From Balaenoptera acutorostrata (lineage: Eukaryota; Chordata; Mammalia; Artiodactyla; Balaenopteridae): a stretch of DNA of 64,000 bases. The notes beneath the pieces were generated by a model, which saw only the letters and a list, made by a program, of their open reading frames with translations, did not search any database and was not told the origin of the DNA. The DNA is taken from the NCBI RefSeq assembly GCF_949987535.1, contig NC_080075.1:42317036-42381035 (forward strand), in the 5' to 3' direction. Of this stretch, positions 46,831-57,872 are shown one piece after another. A program made the position numbers and the translations under genes. Every line of letters begins with the position of its first letter. The first letter of the stretch is position 1.

Positions 46831-47125
46831 TTTAAAAATTTATTTATTTATTTATTTATTTATGGCTGTGTTGGGTCTTCATTTCTGTGCAAGGGCCTTC
46901 CCTAGTTGTGGCAAGCGTGGGCCACTCCTCATCGCGGTGCGCGGGCCTCTCACCATCGCGGCCTCTCTTGTTGCGGAGCACAGGCTCCAGACGCGCAGGC
47001 TCAGTAGTTGTGGCTCACGGGCCTAGTTGCTCCGCGGCATGTGGGATCCTCCCAGACCAGGGCTCGAACCCGCATCCCCTGCATTGGCAGGCAGACTCTC
47101 AACCACTGCGCCACCAGGGAAGCCC
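46831..47125 (-). mobile_element. CHR-type SINE, long 'gaggccgcgat' form, sharp duplications
   Basis: Perfect 17-bp duplications taaaattaataattttt at 46814-46830 and 47126-47142 suggest a comparatively recent insertion. Plus frames 46,887-47,192 and 47,008-47,256 are antisense SINE. Confidence 0.95.
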
Positions 47126-47591
47126 TAAAATTAATAATTTTTACTGTTTCATTAAGGACATTCTTAAGGGACACTGGCTCTTTTCTTTTTAACTGCTACT
47201 GTGTAATGGTGACAAATACAATGACACAGTGGTGCCACTCCTTTGATTCATGCTAAGGCACCAGCAGTTTTGTCTGCTGTTGCTTTTGTGTCATTAGTGC
47301 AAATTCATCACAGTGAAAAAGACATACAGAGTCTTAGTAATATTATGAAATAAACTTTGACCTCTCAGGTGCCCCTAAAAATGTCTTGGGGACCCCGGGG
47401 GTCTGTGGGCTTCAATTTGAGAACCACTGTTCTAGATGATCTTGAAGGTCCTGCTCAGCTTTAAGAATCTAAGATGAGGACAAATTTAGATTTATTTACA
47501 TTTCCCTCCTAGTCCCTCTTCGTGTGCATCTTTATACAGTTGTCTGGAACTTGGGGTTTAGTTTGTGAGCCTGGAATAAAATAAAACAAAG

Positions 47592-47850
47592 CCCAGTGGT
47601 TAAGAGCATAGACTCTGGAGCCAAAATATTTCAGTTTGAATCCTGAATCCGTCACTTCCTAGCTGTGTGACCTTGGGCAGAGTTGCTTAACCTCTCAATG
47701 CCTTGTTTTTCTCATTTCTAAAATGGGCATAATAAAAGTCTCTACTTCACAGATTGTCGTGAGGATGAAATGAGCTATTTACCCATAAAGTGATTAGAAC
47801 AGTGCCTGACACGTCGCCAGCCCTCAATAAACATGACCTATTATTCTGAT
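47592..47850 (+). mobile_element. Full-length MIR SINE
   Basis: cccagtggttaagagcatag, ctagctgtgtgaccttgggc, ctaaaatgggcataataaaa, tagaacagtgcctgacacgt, ccctcaataaacatgaccta. Confidence 0.92.
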
Positions 47851-48715
47851 TACTGCTCATGGAAGGCCCTATATCCCTGGCTTCATAAGGGCACAAGACA
47901 GAGACTAGTCACCCCTGCCTGAGGACTGCCCAGGCTCCACGAGTGCTGGCAGCCAGTTGTTTCAGCAGCACCTCTGTATGGTTACTACCATCCCACTGTT
48001 TTGTATCCAAGCCAGCTTTGGGGTGGGAGTTTCTATTCCTAACAGCCAGAAGAGCCTTAACAAAAATGAGAGCCCATCTTGTGTTATAAAAATGGCTCTT
48101 TACTGTGGATTGACAGATCTGTCATTTTAGTTTACAAGAAACCCCCTCTATCCTCTTCCAGTGCAGAAGAGGTTGTTGAAACACAGCCCAGAGCCTCTAG
48201 CTTCTTGTTAACACCTTGTGGTTTGATTTCTGGTCAATTAAGACTACAGGAGCCCCTGATCTCTCTGGTGAACACTTGGTAGTTGGGGACCTAATTAGTG
48301 GCTTCCTTGTGCCTGTCAAAGAAAATCATTTAGATTTTTTTTCTGTATTAAGAAATATTTACAAAAATATTTCCCACACCCCACTTCTAGCAGTCCCTAG
48401 TCCGTGGTGATTGTCTCTTCCAGTTTTTTATTCTTTCGATCAGTTCTCCCCTCTACAAAACCATAACTACCTAAGGACGACCCTGAGATGCCCTTTAACA
48501 GGTCATCATCGATTATAAGACTCACATGGCTTTAATTCCAGCTTTGGGGTATGGAGAGAAAAGAAATACATACATACACATTACAAAATTATTTCAATGA
48601 CAGAAATATTAAAGTAGAAAAAAATCTTGAGTTCTGGAACTAAGGTAATACAGTGCAAGAGGAATGAGACTGAATGCCTTAATATTTTAGTCAGTGCCAA
48701 TAACATGTAAAAAGA
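47851..48715. other. Unique-looking sequence, no gene seen
   Basis: Frames 48,079-48,282 and 48,216-48,410 overlap and lack domains. No repeat recognised. Confidence 0.4.
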
Positions 48716-49090
48716 AAGAATGTGTATCTGATAAGTGCATTGTAGCTAGTTGTAAGAACTCTTACAACTCAATAATAAAAATAACCCAATTAAAAAATGG
48801 TTTGAGTAGACATCTCCAAATAAGTTATACAAATGGCCAATAAGTGCATGAAAAGATGCTCAGTATTAGGGAAATGCAAATCAAAATCATTAGGTATCAC
48901 TTCATACTCAGCAGGATGGCTATCATCACAAAATCTGATAATAGCAAGTGTTGGCAAGGGTATGGAAAAATTGGAACTCTCGCACACTATCAGGGGGAAT
49001 GTAAAATAGTGCAGCTACCTTGGAAAACAGACTGGCTGTTCCTTGAGAAGTTAAACATAAAGTTATCATTTGACTTAGCTCTGCTTCTAT
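48716..49090 (+). mobile_element. L1 ORF2 C-terminal region remnant
   Basis: acatctccaaataagttatac, ggccaataagtgcatgaaaa, aatgcaaatcaaaatcatta, ggatggctatcatcacaaaa are typical sense ORF2/3' text; truncated at both ends. Confidence 0.78.
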
Positions 49091-49904
49091 CTCACCAAGC
49101 AAACTTCAGATTATTAATTCAGCATGACATAGGGAAAGGGTAGCACTTGGGTAGGGGGAGTGGAAGTTTCTGGCTTCTGGAAAGAGATAACTCATGTAAA
49201 AGGAAGAAACTGGTATTCTGATTTATAGTTCAGTCTCTTGTGAGTTTAGTTAGCTGAAGTTTACCACTGAAAGTCTGCTTGCCTCTGAATTTGTTGATCA
49301 AGTCCATTTTCAAATACTTAAGTTTGAGAGTCTTATGCTGGTCAGTGAGATATTCATCAAGACCATCCAAGCCGTGAGGTCTCTTGAGAGCCCAGGAGCT
49401 GACTTTCCCTGGATGACACCCATGACTTTCCTGTTCACACATCTTTCTAACTATACCCAATGTGGCATCATGATACATGTGCTGACATTGATCTTCAGTA
49501 GCCTGAGCAAGAATCCTGCCAGTACTGTGGACCAACCAGCCAGTTTTTAAGTGAGACCCTTAATTGCTATTGACTGATCTGACATCAGGCGTGTGGACCT
49601 GTGGTCATTTGTTTGTCTGCTTTGACTTGGGAGGGTGAAAAATGCACTCAGAAAATGGAATAATGTTTGACCCTGCTGGGAGACTCAATGGCCTAGAACT
49701 CGTTACTAAGGCAATTGGTGCATGTCTCTTCTGCTCTCTGCCCTGCTTTTTCGGCTGGTGAGAGTGTGGAGCTGCAGGCAGAAGAAGGCATGTTCTCCAG
49801 GCCAGTGATGGAGAGGGGGATGGGTCCAGGAAGTGGGCTGACTCGTAAAGTGAGCAAGGACCATAAAAGGCACATTTTGAGGCTGTACTATCTCCTTGGG
49901 GGTG
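49091..49904. other. Unassigned sequence with a 101-codon minus frame
   Basis: Minus frame 49,230-49,535 (Lys-rich end, LKLKYLKMDLINKFRGK) is not recognised; two other frames are open over parts of it. No exon boundaries, tail or duplication seen. Confidence 0.3.
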
Positions 49905-49995
49905 TTCATTTATACAACAAATACTTACTTAGTTCCAGTACTAGACAGCAAAGAAGACAAGCTAGCCACTTCCCCCAAGAAGTTTATAGTCTGAA
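49905..49995 (-). mobile_element. L2 3' end fragment
   Basis: tgttcatttatacaacaaatact, ccagtactagacagcaaaga and gaagtttatagtctga follow the inverted L2 pattern. Confidence 0.55.
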
Positions 49996-51007
49996 ATATG
50001 AGTAAGGTGACTATATTAACTAATCTGCTGATGGGGACACCTAATTGGTTGCATTGTTGAACACATGGTCATTGGTGCTAAGTATTTAAGCCAAGGTGCT
50101 GCCAGAAGGTTCAGAAGGTATGGGTCTGGGGATGGTGGAAAGGACACAGATAATGATAAAGTTTGTGAGCTTCAACACTGAGGATGAGCACCCAGGGCAA
50201 GTTCGAGCAGCAGAATCTGGGGGTGAGATTTGCATATTGGCCTGCATATGCAGTCAACGTGCATATACATTGGACTCTACCTTTCTGCTTCTTTCTCTTA
50301 ACACCCATCTCAAGGTACCCCCAAGGGCCATGTCTTGGGAACCCTGTGGTAATCACCTGCCTTGCTAGAGTGCCTAACAGGTGCCTCACTGAGAAGAAGA
50401 CAAACTTGATTTTGGAGGAAAGACAGGACCTGGGGGCAGCGACTTTAGGCCTGTCAGAGGCTAAAAGAAAAGAATTAGAGGGAAAGTAAATTAGCAGAAA
50501 ATTTGGAGACAGATGGTAAAGAAGGAAAGAAGCCCAGAGAGAGGACAAGCTGGTCAGAGGTTGGGCAAAAAGGGGCCGAGGGGGCCTGGCCGGGCTCTTT
50601 GCCAGCAGAGGGCCCTGCTACATGGTGGATGCACTCTTCTATTTCCATTTCACCAGACTCTGTTGTTGTTTACACTTTAAAATATTATGAGGTACAGCAG
50701 AGAGAGAGGAATGGTATGAAATGCAACAGAAGTTTGACAGTAACAAATATAACTAGGTGGTAAAATGAAAACAAGAAGATAAGAATAGATTAGGGCATTA
50801 AGAAAAACAAGGTATTTCTTTAGAAAAATAAAAGAGGAAGAGAAACTGAAGTCAAAAGAGGAATTTAAAGAAGATGAATTTTACTAAAGGGCTGGGAATT
50901 GGATGCTGGCACAAGAAAACAATTACTAGTCACAGGGGGAAGATCTAGGTTTGGGGGGGCCAGCAGCTTAAAGAGTTTGGGGAGGGGGCTTTCTAAGAGA
51001 AAGATTA
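49996..51007. other. Unassigned sequence, no gene seen
   Basis: Several overlapping frames (50,096-50,368 plus, 50,111-50,548 minus, 50,184-50,489 plus, 50,503-50,763 plus) without domains; purine-rich in the second half. Confidence 0.35.
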
Positions 51008-51086
51008 CAAAATTGTGCATACAAAATTGTGCATACAGAATTGTGCATACAAAATTATGCATACAAAATTGTGCATACAAAATTAG
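51008..51086. repeat. 14-bp tandem repeat, about 5.6 copies
   Basis: Unit acaaaattgtgcat with single substitutions in copies 3 and 4. Because 14 is not a multiple of 3 the repeat reads through all frames, giving the periodic Cys/Tyr/His-rich frames on both strands here. Confidence 0.95.
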
Positions 51087-51309
51087 AAACAGGCCTTGGA
51101 AGAGGCGTCTGCCAAGGGTGGGCCCTGAAACTTAAACCAATAGCTTCACAGTAAATCTTCTTGCCAGTTTGTGGTGGGGCCGACTGATCTCCCTGGCACC
51201 GCTCTGCCCCTCCGATGCCCTTTGCAGATGGCCTCCAGCACAGTCTGTGGGCAGGCCCTGCTCACCATCCTTCCCGAGCAGCCCTTGACTCCTAGGTACA
51301 GGTGAAGCC

Positions 51310-51575
51310 CCTTAGTGGGCACACCAGGCCCTCCATGGGCCAGCCCAACCCCTCCCCTTCCACTTTGCACGTTACAGGTGATCAGCTCCACATTACTTGT
51401 CACTCCCTTAATACTCCAACACCAAATACTCATCTATTGCCTCTGCTTGGAATGTCCCTTCACTCACACTCTCCACCTCCTCTTTCTGCTCATCCTTTAA
51501 GGACCCCTAACTCCCCTCATCCTGGGCTGGGTTATCTCGTAGCACTCGGCATACTTCTATCACGGGGTTGTCCTA
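51310..51575 (+). mobile_element. L2 remnant
   Basis: ctgcttggaatgtcccttca, ctttctgctcatcctttaag and gtagcactcggcatacttct follow the L2 3' pattern in sense. Confidence 0.55.
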
Positions 51576-51629
51576 GGGTAAAGCGGATTGCTGTCTGCTG
51601 CTTACCCACCCCAGTCCTCACACCGTATA

Positions 51630-51845
51630 CTCCAGTAGTTAGGGGCATGGGCTCTGGAGCAGATAGCTCAGCTCTGAATTCTGCTTGTGCAACCTTGAGC
51701 AAGTAGCTTAACCTCTCTGATACTTCCTCACTTACAAAAGGGGAATACCCACAGTGCTTACCTTACAGAGTTGTGTTGTGAGGGGTAAAGGCAGTGATGC
51801 ACATAAAGTCTGAGCCTGGGACGTGGACAGGGCTCAGTGGTGCTG
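51630..51845 (+). mobile_element. MIR SINE
   Basis: gtagttaggggcatgggctc, cttgagcaagtagcttaacc, agagttgttgttgtgag-like segment (51768-51782). Diverged. Confidence 0.8.
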
Positions 51846-52189
51846 AGCCCTGCGGCTTAGAGAACGGACACCACTGAATCCATTCTTGGACCTCCTGTGC
51901 CTGGCGCGGTGCCTGGGGTTTAGGAGGATCACTGAATTGAATCAAAACATATACTTTGGATTAACCTGGGGATGGTCAGTTTAAATGACTGAGAAATGAA
52001 CATTATAAAATGCTTCCCTGCCCAAATTAAAATAGCTGTATTCTTGATGATAGAAAGAAAGGTATGCCAAAATGCAAAAATACAAGGATAAAGTAAAACT
52101 ACTTGGGTGATCATATAATTTATCACATAAACAAACACTTTTGCGAGTGAATGGGCATGCTCTTACAATAGACCTTCCCAGGCAAACCA

Positions 52190-52900
52190 GGAGTACGGTC
52201 ACTCCACCTATAAGCGTCGCTCCCCAAAGATGACCATGGTTAGCATTTTTGTTATATTGCCTTCTAGTCTGTCTTTTCTTTTTTTTTTTCCTTACACTTA
52301 GGTTATAAATACTATTTTCTAACCTGCTTTTCTTTTTTTTTTAAAGATTTATTTATTTATTATTTATTTATTTTATTAATTTTTGGCTGAGTTAGGTCTT
52401 AGTTGCAGCGCATGGGCTTCTCTCTAGGTGTGGCGTGCGGGTTTTCCCTTCTCTAGTTGTGGTACGTAGACTCCAGGGTGCTTGGGCTCTGAAGCTGTGG
52501 TGCATGGGTTCCAGAGTGTGTGGGCTCCGTAGTTTGCGGCACACGGGCTCTCTAGGTGAGGTGCACGAGCTTAGTAGTTGCCACGCACGGGCTTAGTTGC
52601 CCCGTGGCATGTGGGATCTTAGTTTCCTGACCAGGGATCGAACCTGCATCCCCTGCATTGGAAGGTGGATTCTTTACCACTGGACCACCAGGGAAGTCCC
52701 TGCTTTTCTTTTACTTAACAGTATGTCATGAAATCCTTTCATCAATAAGTATAGATTTTTACCACTATTTTTAATGACTGCATATTACTCCATTTGGATG
52801 TACCATAATTTATTTAACTCGTCCTGCATTGATGGATATTCAGATTGTCCGACTTTTGAGAATTATAAAATATTTATAAAGAAATTTCAGGTTGCTTGCT
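52190..52900 (-). mobile_element. Old LINE remnant, split by a SINE
   Basis: atggttagcatttttgttat before and taatgactgcatattactcc, ggatgtaccataatttattt after the SINE follow an antisense L1-type 3' pattern. Confidence 0.55.
52337..52698 (-). mobile_element. CHR-related SINE, divergent long form
   Basis: Antisense copy with extra segments (gtggtacgtagactccaggg, tgggctctgaagctgtggtg) not shared by the other long copies. Duplications cctgcttttctttt at 52323-52336 and 52699-52712. Confidence 0.9.
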
Positions 52901-53925
52901 ATTACTCTGTAGATTGGAATTTTGCAGGGACAATATCCAGGTGACCAGTTATTTTCTCTAAGGTGCTTTGCCCTCCACGGTCACCTCCAGAATCTTATTT
53001 CCGTCTTGTGGGCTGGCTAAATGTTCTCCCCATGGCATATGCAGAGAGAAGTTAGCATATCCCCCCACCGCCCAGTTAAATGGAATTAAAATAGAGCCTT
53101 TTTATTTAAAAAACTAAGCATAAATGCTAACTAATATTACTGACAATTGTATTTGAGTGGGTGACACACAATTTAGTCAAGAGGCAAAGAACCATGAATG
53201 CGTGTCTTTAATTAGATACCTTACTTACTGGCCCTTAATTCTATTGCTGCTTGAGTAAAATGTTTTGTTCATTCATTCATATGTTCATTCATTTACAAAC
53301 TACTAATCACACTCTTGTGCTAGTCATAGAGAAGCTTTCTGCAATCTAAATCAAATACAGTAAAACTGCATTTATGTGGATGCCTCTGGTTCATTAGAGG
53401 ACTCTCAATGTGTTCTTCAAACACTCAAACACCTCACTTTAATTGAGAATACCAGCTACTACGTCTGCCAATTATATCCTGTCGGAACTCCAAGGCACAT
53501 GAGCCCCTGGAGATCCTCAAGGGATATAGCCAAGAGAACTTTGCAATCTCCAAGTCTGGGAACTCCATAGTAGCGCTTCTTGGGGAGTGTTGTGGAGGTG
53601 AAGCCAGGTAGAGAAAAACAAAGCTGTGCTGAGGTGCAAATGCTGATGCTGGGCTATCAAACAGAGAACCTAGCAGGTCACAGTGGCATGGGATGCTGAA
53701 GAGTTCTGGATGGACTGAGTACTTAACAATAGTTTCAAAGAAGAATAATGAGCCAAGACTTGTGAGCCTATTGGTAAAAAGACAAAGAGAGTTCTAAGCC
53801 AAAAATGAAGAGACGTGTGAGAAGTATTTGGGGGAAAAAGGCTAAAGATGACCAAGCTAAACAGGAACAGGCTTACATTAGGTCCTACCTTAAAACTGAT
53901 GTGATATGAAGAAGCTCCAGGTGAG
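52901..53925. other. Unique-looking sequence, no gene seen
   Basis: Frame 53,376-53,570 plus and 53,670-53,990 minus are not recognised. Confidence 0.4.
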
Positions 53926-54592
53926 TATTTTAGTTTCTTATTCCTATGTAACAAATTTCTCCCAACTTTGTGGCTTGAAACAATGCCCACTTATTATCTC
54001 ATAGGTTCTGTAGGTTAGAAGTCTGGGTGCAGAATAGCTGGGTTCTCTGCTCAGGGTCTCTTGCAAAGCTGAAATCAAGGTGCTGGCAGGGTTGTGTTCT
54101 CATCTGGGGCTCAGGGTTCTCTTCTGCAGTCATTCAGGTTGTTGGCAGAATTCAGCTCCTTGTGGTTGTAGGACTGAGCCATGTTTTCTTCCTGGCTATT
54201 GGCAGGGGTTGCTCTCTGTTCCTAAGGCTGCTCTCAGGTCCAAGCTACATGGCTCACTCCATAGGCAGTTCACGACATGGCTGTTTGCTTTCTACCAGGC
54301 CAACAGGAGAGTATCTGTGGCTGCATCTTGTCTCTTTTCAGGGCTCAGCTGATTAGGTCAGGCTTAGCCAAGATAATCTCCCCTTTGATTAACTCAAAGC
54401 CGAAGTCAACTGATTAGGGACCTTAGTTACATCTGCAAAATCCCTTGTGCCATATAATGTAGCATATTCACAGGAATGAGATGCCACCATATTCATAGGT
54501 CCTGCCTATACTCAAGGGGAGGGTGTTATACAGGACATGTACACCAGGGGGGCAGAAATCTTGGGGGACATCTTAGAATTCTGTCTACCACA
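53926..54592 (-). mobile_element. LTR-like repeat, MaLR/ERVL type
   Basis: tagtttcttattcctatgta, caactttgtggcttgaaaca (inverted LTR 3' end), ggctgctctcaggtccaagc and the far end gaattctgtctaccaca. About 0.67 kb; orientation inferred from the inverted polyadenylation-side block. Confidence 0.55.
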
Positions 54593-55278
54593 ACAAGATA
54601 AAGCATAACAACTAGAAAAAGCACTTTTATTGTGGGACTTAAGGTCACTTCAGTTTTTAAACAGGAGTGCAGGAAACACAATGCACGTGGATGCAAATGT
54701 TCTGGTGATAACAATTATGAACCTTTGAACAGCAGAACGAAAATCTCCAGGAACCATATCACTGGACCATCCCCTTGGTTAAAGCCTTAGGTTAGGGGGC
54801 AGTAGAGCAGGGGCAGTGTGGCAGGGTTCAAGTGGGGACAACATTCCAGTTCTTTCTGCTGGGGCCCAGGGAGCTCATTATCTAAGACTACCAGTTAAGT
54901 CTTGAGGAACCATTCTGATTGAAGAACACTCTCAATGCCTAGGGTCCTAAGAGAAGGTCTTCAGGGAGTGGGCTCTTAGCAGAGGATGATCAGGATGGTG
55001 TGTGGTTTCTGGAGCCATGCAGGTGTGTGTGGGAGTGGGGCGATGAGGAGATGTGGTGAAATGTCAATTTAACCTTCAATACCCAAGATAGCGGTGCCCA
55101 CTTTTAACCTCCACACTCACTCTTAAGGGACAGATGTGCAAGATGTTGTATGTGAAAAGGCAACTGATAGAGAAGCCAGCTCCATCCCAGACCTGTTCCC
55201 CTCTTGCCCACCAGAGGTTCTTGTGGGTGGACCAATGAAGTACCCTTGTGGAAGCTCCTGGAGTATCGATCCCCATCT
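54593..55278. other. Unique-looking sequence, no gene seen
   Basis: No repeat or coding signal I can support. Confidence 0.4.
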
Positions 55279-55291
55279 TACACAGGACTAC

Positions 55292-55405
55292 CTTTTGTTG
55301 TTTTTTTGTTTGTTTGTTTGGGGTGGAGTAGAAAAGAATAGCTTTACTGCTTTGCCAGGCAAAGGGGGCCACAGAGGGCTAATGCTCTCAAAATTGTGTG
55401 TTCCC
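55292..55405 (-). mobile_element. A-tailed retro-insert resembling an ERV LTR R-region end
   Basis: Flanked by tacacaggactac at 55279-55291 and 55406-55418, extending to an 18-bp match with one mismatch if the adjoining T-run is counted. On the minus strand it reads ...ctttgcctggcaaagcagta, aagctattcttttctactcc, accccaaacaaac, an AATAAA-like hexamer (AGTAAA) followed by a C-rich end and an A-rich tail. Confidence 0.6.
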
Positions 55406-55418
55406 TACACAGGACTAC

Positions 55419-56174
55419 ATTTTATCTCACAAATCTCAGGCTGCTAAGTGCTCCGTCATCACAAACTTCCACATTCCTTTAGGGGTCAAAATCAAGGGAG
55501 AAGGGAAGCAGGGGTTTGTCAGGGCCCTTCCCGTTCTGAAGAGATGCCCTACTCAGCCAGACTCCAGCAGGGGAGGGCAGCAGGCATCCTCGTAATAATG
55601 GGAACCAATTAGATAAATCCAGATACAGAGACTTAGGCTTCGAGTTAAGGACATTTGAGACCCCAGCCTCTGAAACGCCTGACCCTGGTGGCCACTGTCC
55701 TGTGTTGTGGGTTGAACCAGTTAAACTCAGGTTGTCAAAGCTGATGGACAAACGTCCATTTGCAACTACTGAATGCCATCAGCATTGGGAAAAGGTCTTG
55801 GCGGAACCAAAAAGCAACAAAATTCTGAAACACCGAAGTCTGCAGGAACTTAAACCACCCACACCGGGGGAAACTACAAAGCAGTGCAGCGGTGGAGATG
55901 TCTGCTGGGTTTTGTGGCCACCCTAATGCTGCGCAGGTGGCTAGGCTTATTCGTTAGTGACATGAAGCACCTCCTTGCAATGCTCAAGACTTAAATAAAT
56001 GCTTCAGTAGAGCAGCAGTTTGCCCAATTCATGGCCTTCAGAGTCACTCAGGAAGAGTGTTACTCAGCACTCTCAGGAAGTTACAGGTAAGCCTTGAGGG
56101 TCAACTGTTTTCTCTGCATGGAGGCCTGGGTGGAAAAATTAGAAGGAAGAGGGGCCCAGCTCTATACTTGTCCT
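55419..56174. other. Unassigned sequence, no gene seen
   Basis: Frames on both strands are short and overlapping; 55,420-55,740 may be an older LTR-like repeat I cannot name. Confidence 0.35.
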
Positions 56175-56330
56175 CTAAGTCCTACTATCTGCCAGGAACT
56201 ATTTTAAGTGATGTATGTTGGTTGTCCCTTTTCTACAGATAGGGAAGTCAAGGAGGGCTTAGAGAAGTCAACTGTCTGAAGCTGTATGAATAATAAGTGA
56301 CAGAACTGGGATTCGAACCAGGTCAGCACA
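56175..56330 (-). mobile_element. MIR SINE
   Basis: ctatctgccaggaactattt, tttctacagatagggaagtc and gtgacagaactgggattcga are the inverted MIR. Confidence 0.8.
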
Positions 56331-57414
56331 GGGTCGCATCCTCGCGCATGGGGCCAGGCCGTTCTGGCCTCCTGCCACGCTGTGCTGCCTATACAACCCA
56401 GAGAGAGCGCTCACAGAACGTGGCACTCTTTTTCAAGGCAGGTGACACTCACAAATTGGATAAAAATGTCTAGTGCATAGAGGGCAGTAAAGCGGAGCGT
56501 GGGGTGCCTGGGTGGTGATGATGGGTCTAGGGAGGTGTCCTTTTCTCTCTCCACTGCACACTGACTGCAGGATTCCTGACTGAGGTATTACAGAAATGCC
56601 ACTCTCCACTTCAGGGCTATTGGTACTTGCAGCACCAGATGGCTGTCCTCAGGGTTCACTGCAGCTGAATGTAAATATAAACCCCGCCACTTCTAAGGGG
56701 GCGCCCGATGATGCCCAGGTGTGTGGTTCTGGAGCAACTTTGCCTCAAGTAAATCAGTAGGTCCATATTAGAAGACACGTGTTAATTTATTGCAGCGAGA
56801 TTTTATGTCTTAGTCAGTCATTAGCAGAATTTCGTACCAGAAATTCTTTCCTCTTTAATCTTGGTGGGATTGGTATTACACATAACTCGACTATTAAGAC
56901 AAGAATATCTTGCAGATAGGGAGGTCGTTAATCTAAAGGGTTTTTGCAGTGTGAAATGCAAATGTTCAGTGACAGGTATGCCAAGATCCCCCACACCCTG
57001 CTTAATCTGCCATAAAGGGATCTAAGGAAAGGTTTGATTGTTTTGTTCACACAAATAAGAAGCCCTTCTGCAGCTCTGCTCCTTTGCAGCTCCAATTCTT
57101 TTACCATTTGCTCAGATAGACTTTCCAGCCCCTAGAGGGCTGGTTCATCAACACCTTCTTTCCCTCTGTGTTCCCAAAAACAGACCTGGAATTTGGGGTC
57201 TACATTCACAGAAGGTGAGGGTAAAGCAAACACGTTCTCTCTCCGCTGTCTCCTCTGCGGGCCCCTGTGACCAGCTCTTCCTCGTGTATTCCTCCCTATG
57301 GGGCAGCACACCTGGATGTTGACCGACCTGGCTTCTGGGCTGATGGTGCCCTTGGTTAATTCTGGGAGACAGCGATGTCCACGCAGGAGTCATCCTTGCA
57401 GGAAGCCAGGAGTT
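56331..57414. other. Repeat-poor sequence, no gene seen
   Basis: Nothing recognised; minus frame 57,148-57,471 overlaps the next MIR and is unconvincing. Confidence 0.4.
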
Positions 57415-57545
57415 AGGCGGCTCTGATTCTAACCCAACTCTGTCACAAAGTAGTTGTGGGACCTTGGCCAAGTAATCCCTATTGCCTCAGGTTCCCAGAC
57501 TGGGACCAGTGACTGCTAAAGTCCTTTCAGCTTTAAACATGATCC
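57415..57545 (+). mobile_element. MIR fragment
   Basis: gtagttgtgggaccttggcc and aaagtcctttcagctttaaa match MIR sense core and distal part. Confidence 0.72.
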
Positions 57546-57644
57546 TGTAACATCTGCCCTGCCCTGTGCAGAGGCCCTCAGTAAAGAACCTCATAATTAG
57601 CTCACTTTATTCAGGATGATATGCCTCCTAATGTTTGTTAAAGT

Positions 57645-57872
57645 GGCCCAGGGCTCTGCTGTTGGACTGCTTAGTTCAAATCCTGGCTCTGAGTGACCTT
57701 GGGCAAACTTTATAACCTGTCTATGCCTTAGTTCTCTCATCTGATAATAGTACCAATGTCATAGAGAACTTGTAAGATTTAAATAAGCTAATGTGCATAA
57801 ACTACTTAACACAATCTTTGGTATACACTAAGCACTAAACGTTCGCTGTTTTATTAATTTTATTATTCTCTA
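57645..57872 (+). mobile_element. MIR SINE
   Basis: gttcaaatcctggctctgag, tgaccttgggcaaactttat, tgtgcataaactacttaaca, actaagcactaaacgttcgc. Confidence 0.85.

Larger units (their letters stand above)
45351..47429 (-). mobile_element. Full-length hAT element, same family as 8.3 kb, minus strand
   Basis: Termini cagaggctcaaa (left) and ttgagaaccactg (right) with flanking aactagat (45343-45350) and ttctagat (47430-47437), 6 of 8 matching. Read on the minus strand it parallels the 8,319 element: cagtggttctcaa start, TDKLWFFRLG, LDSFPIPKNLSD, and the cataaataaaagctcctt 3' region. Three SINEs interrupt it (45561, 45986, 46831). Confidence 0.82.
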
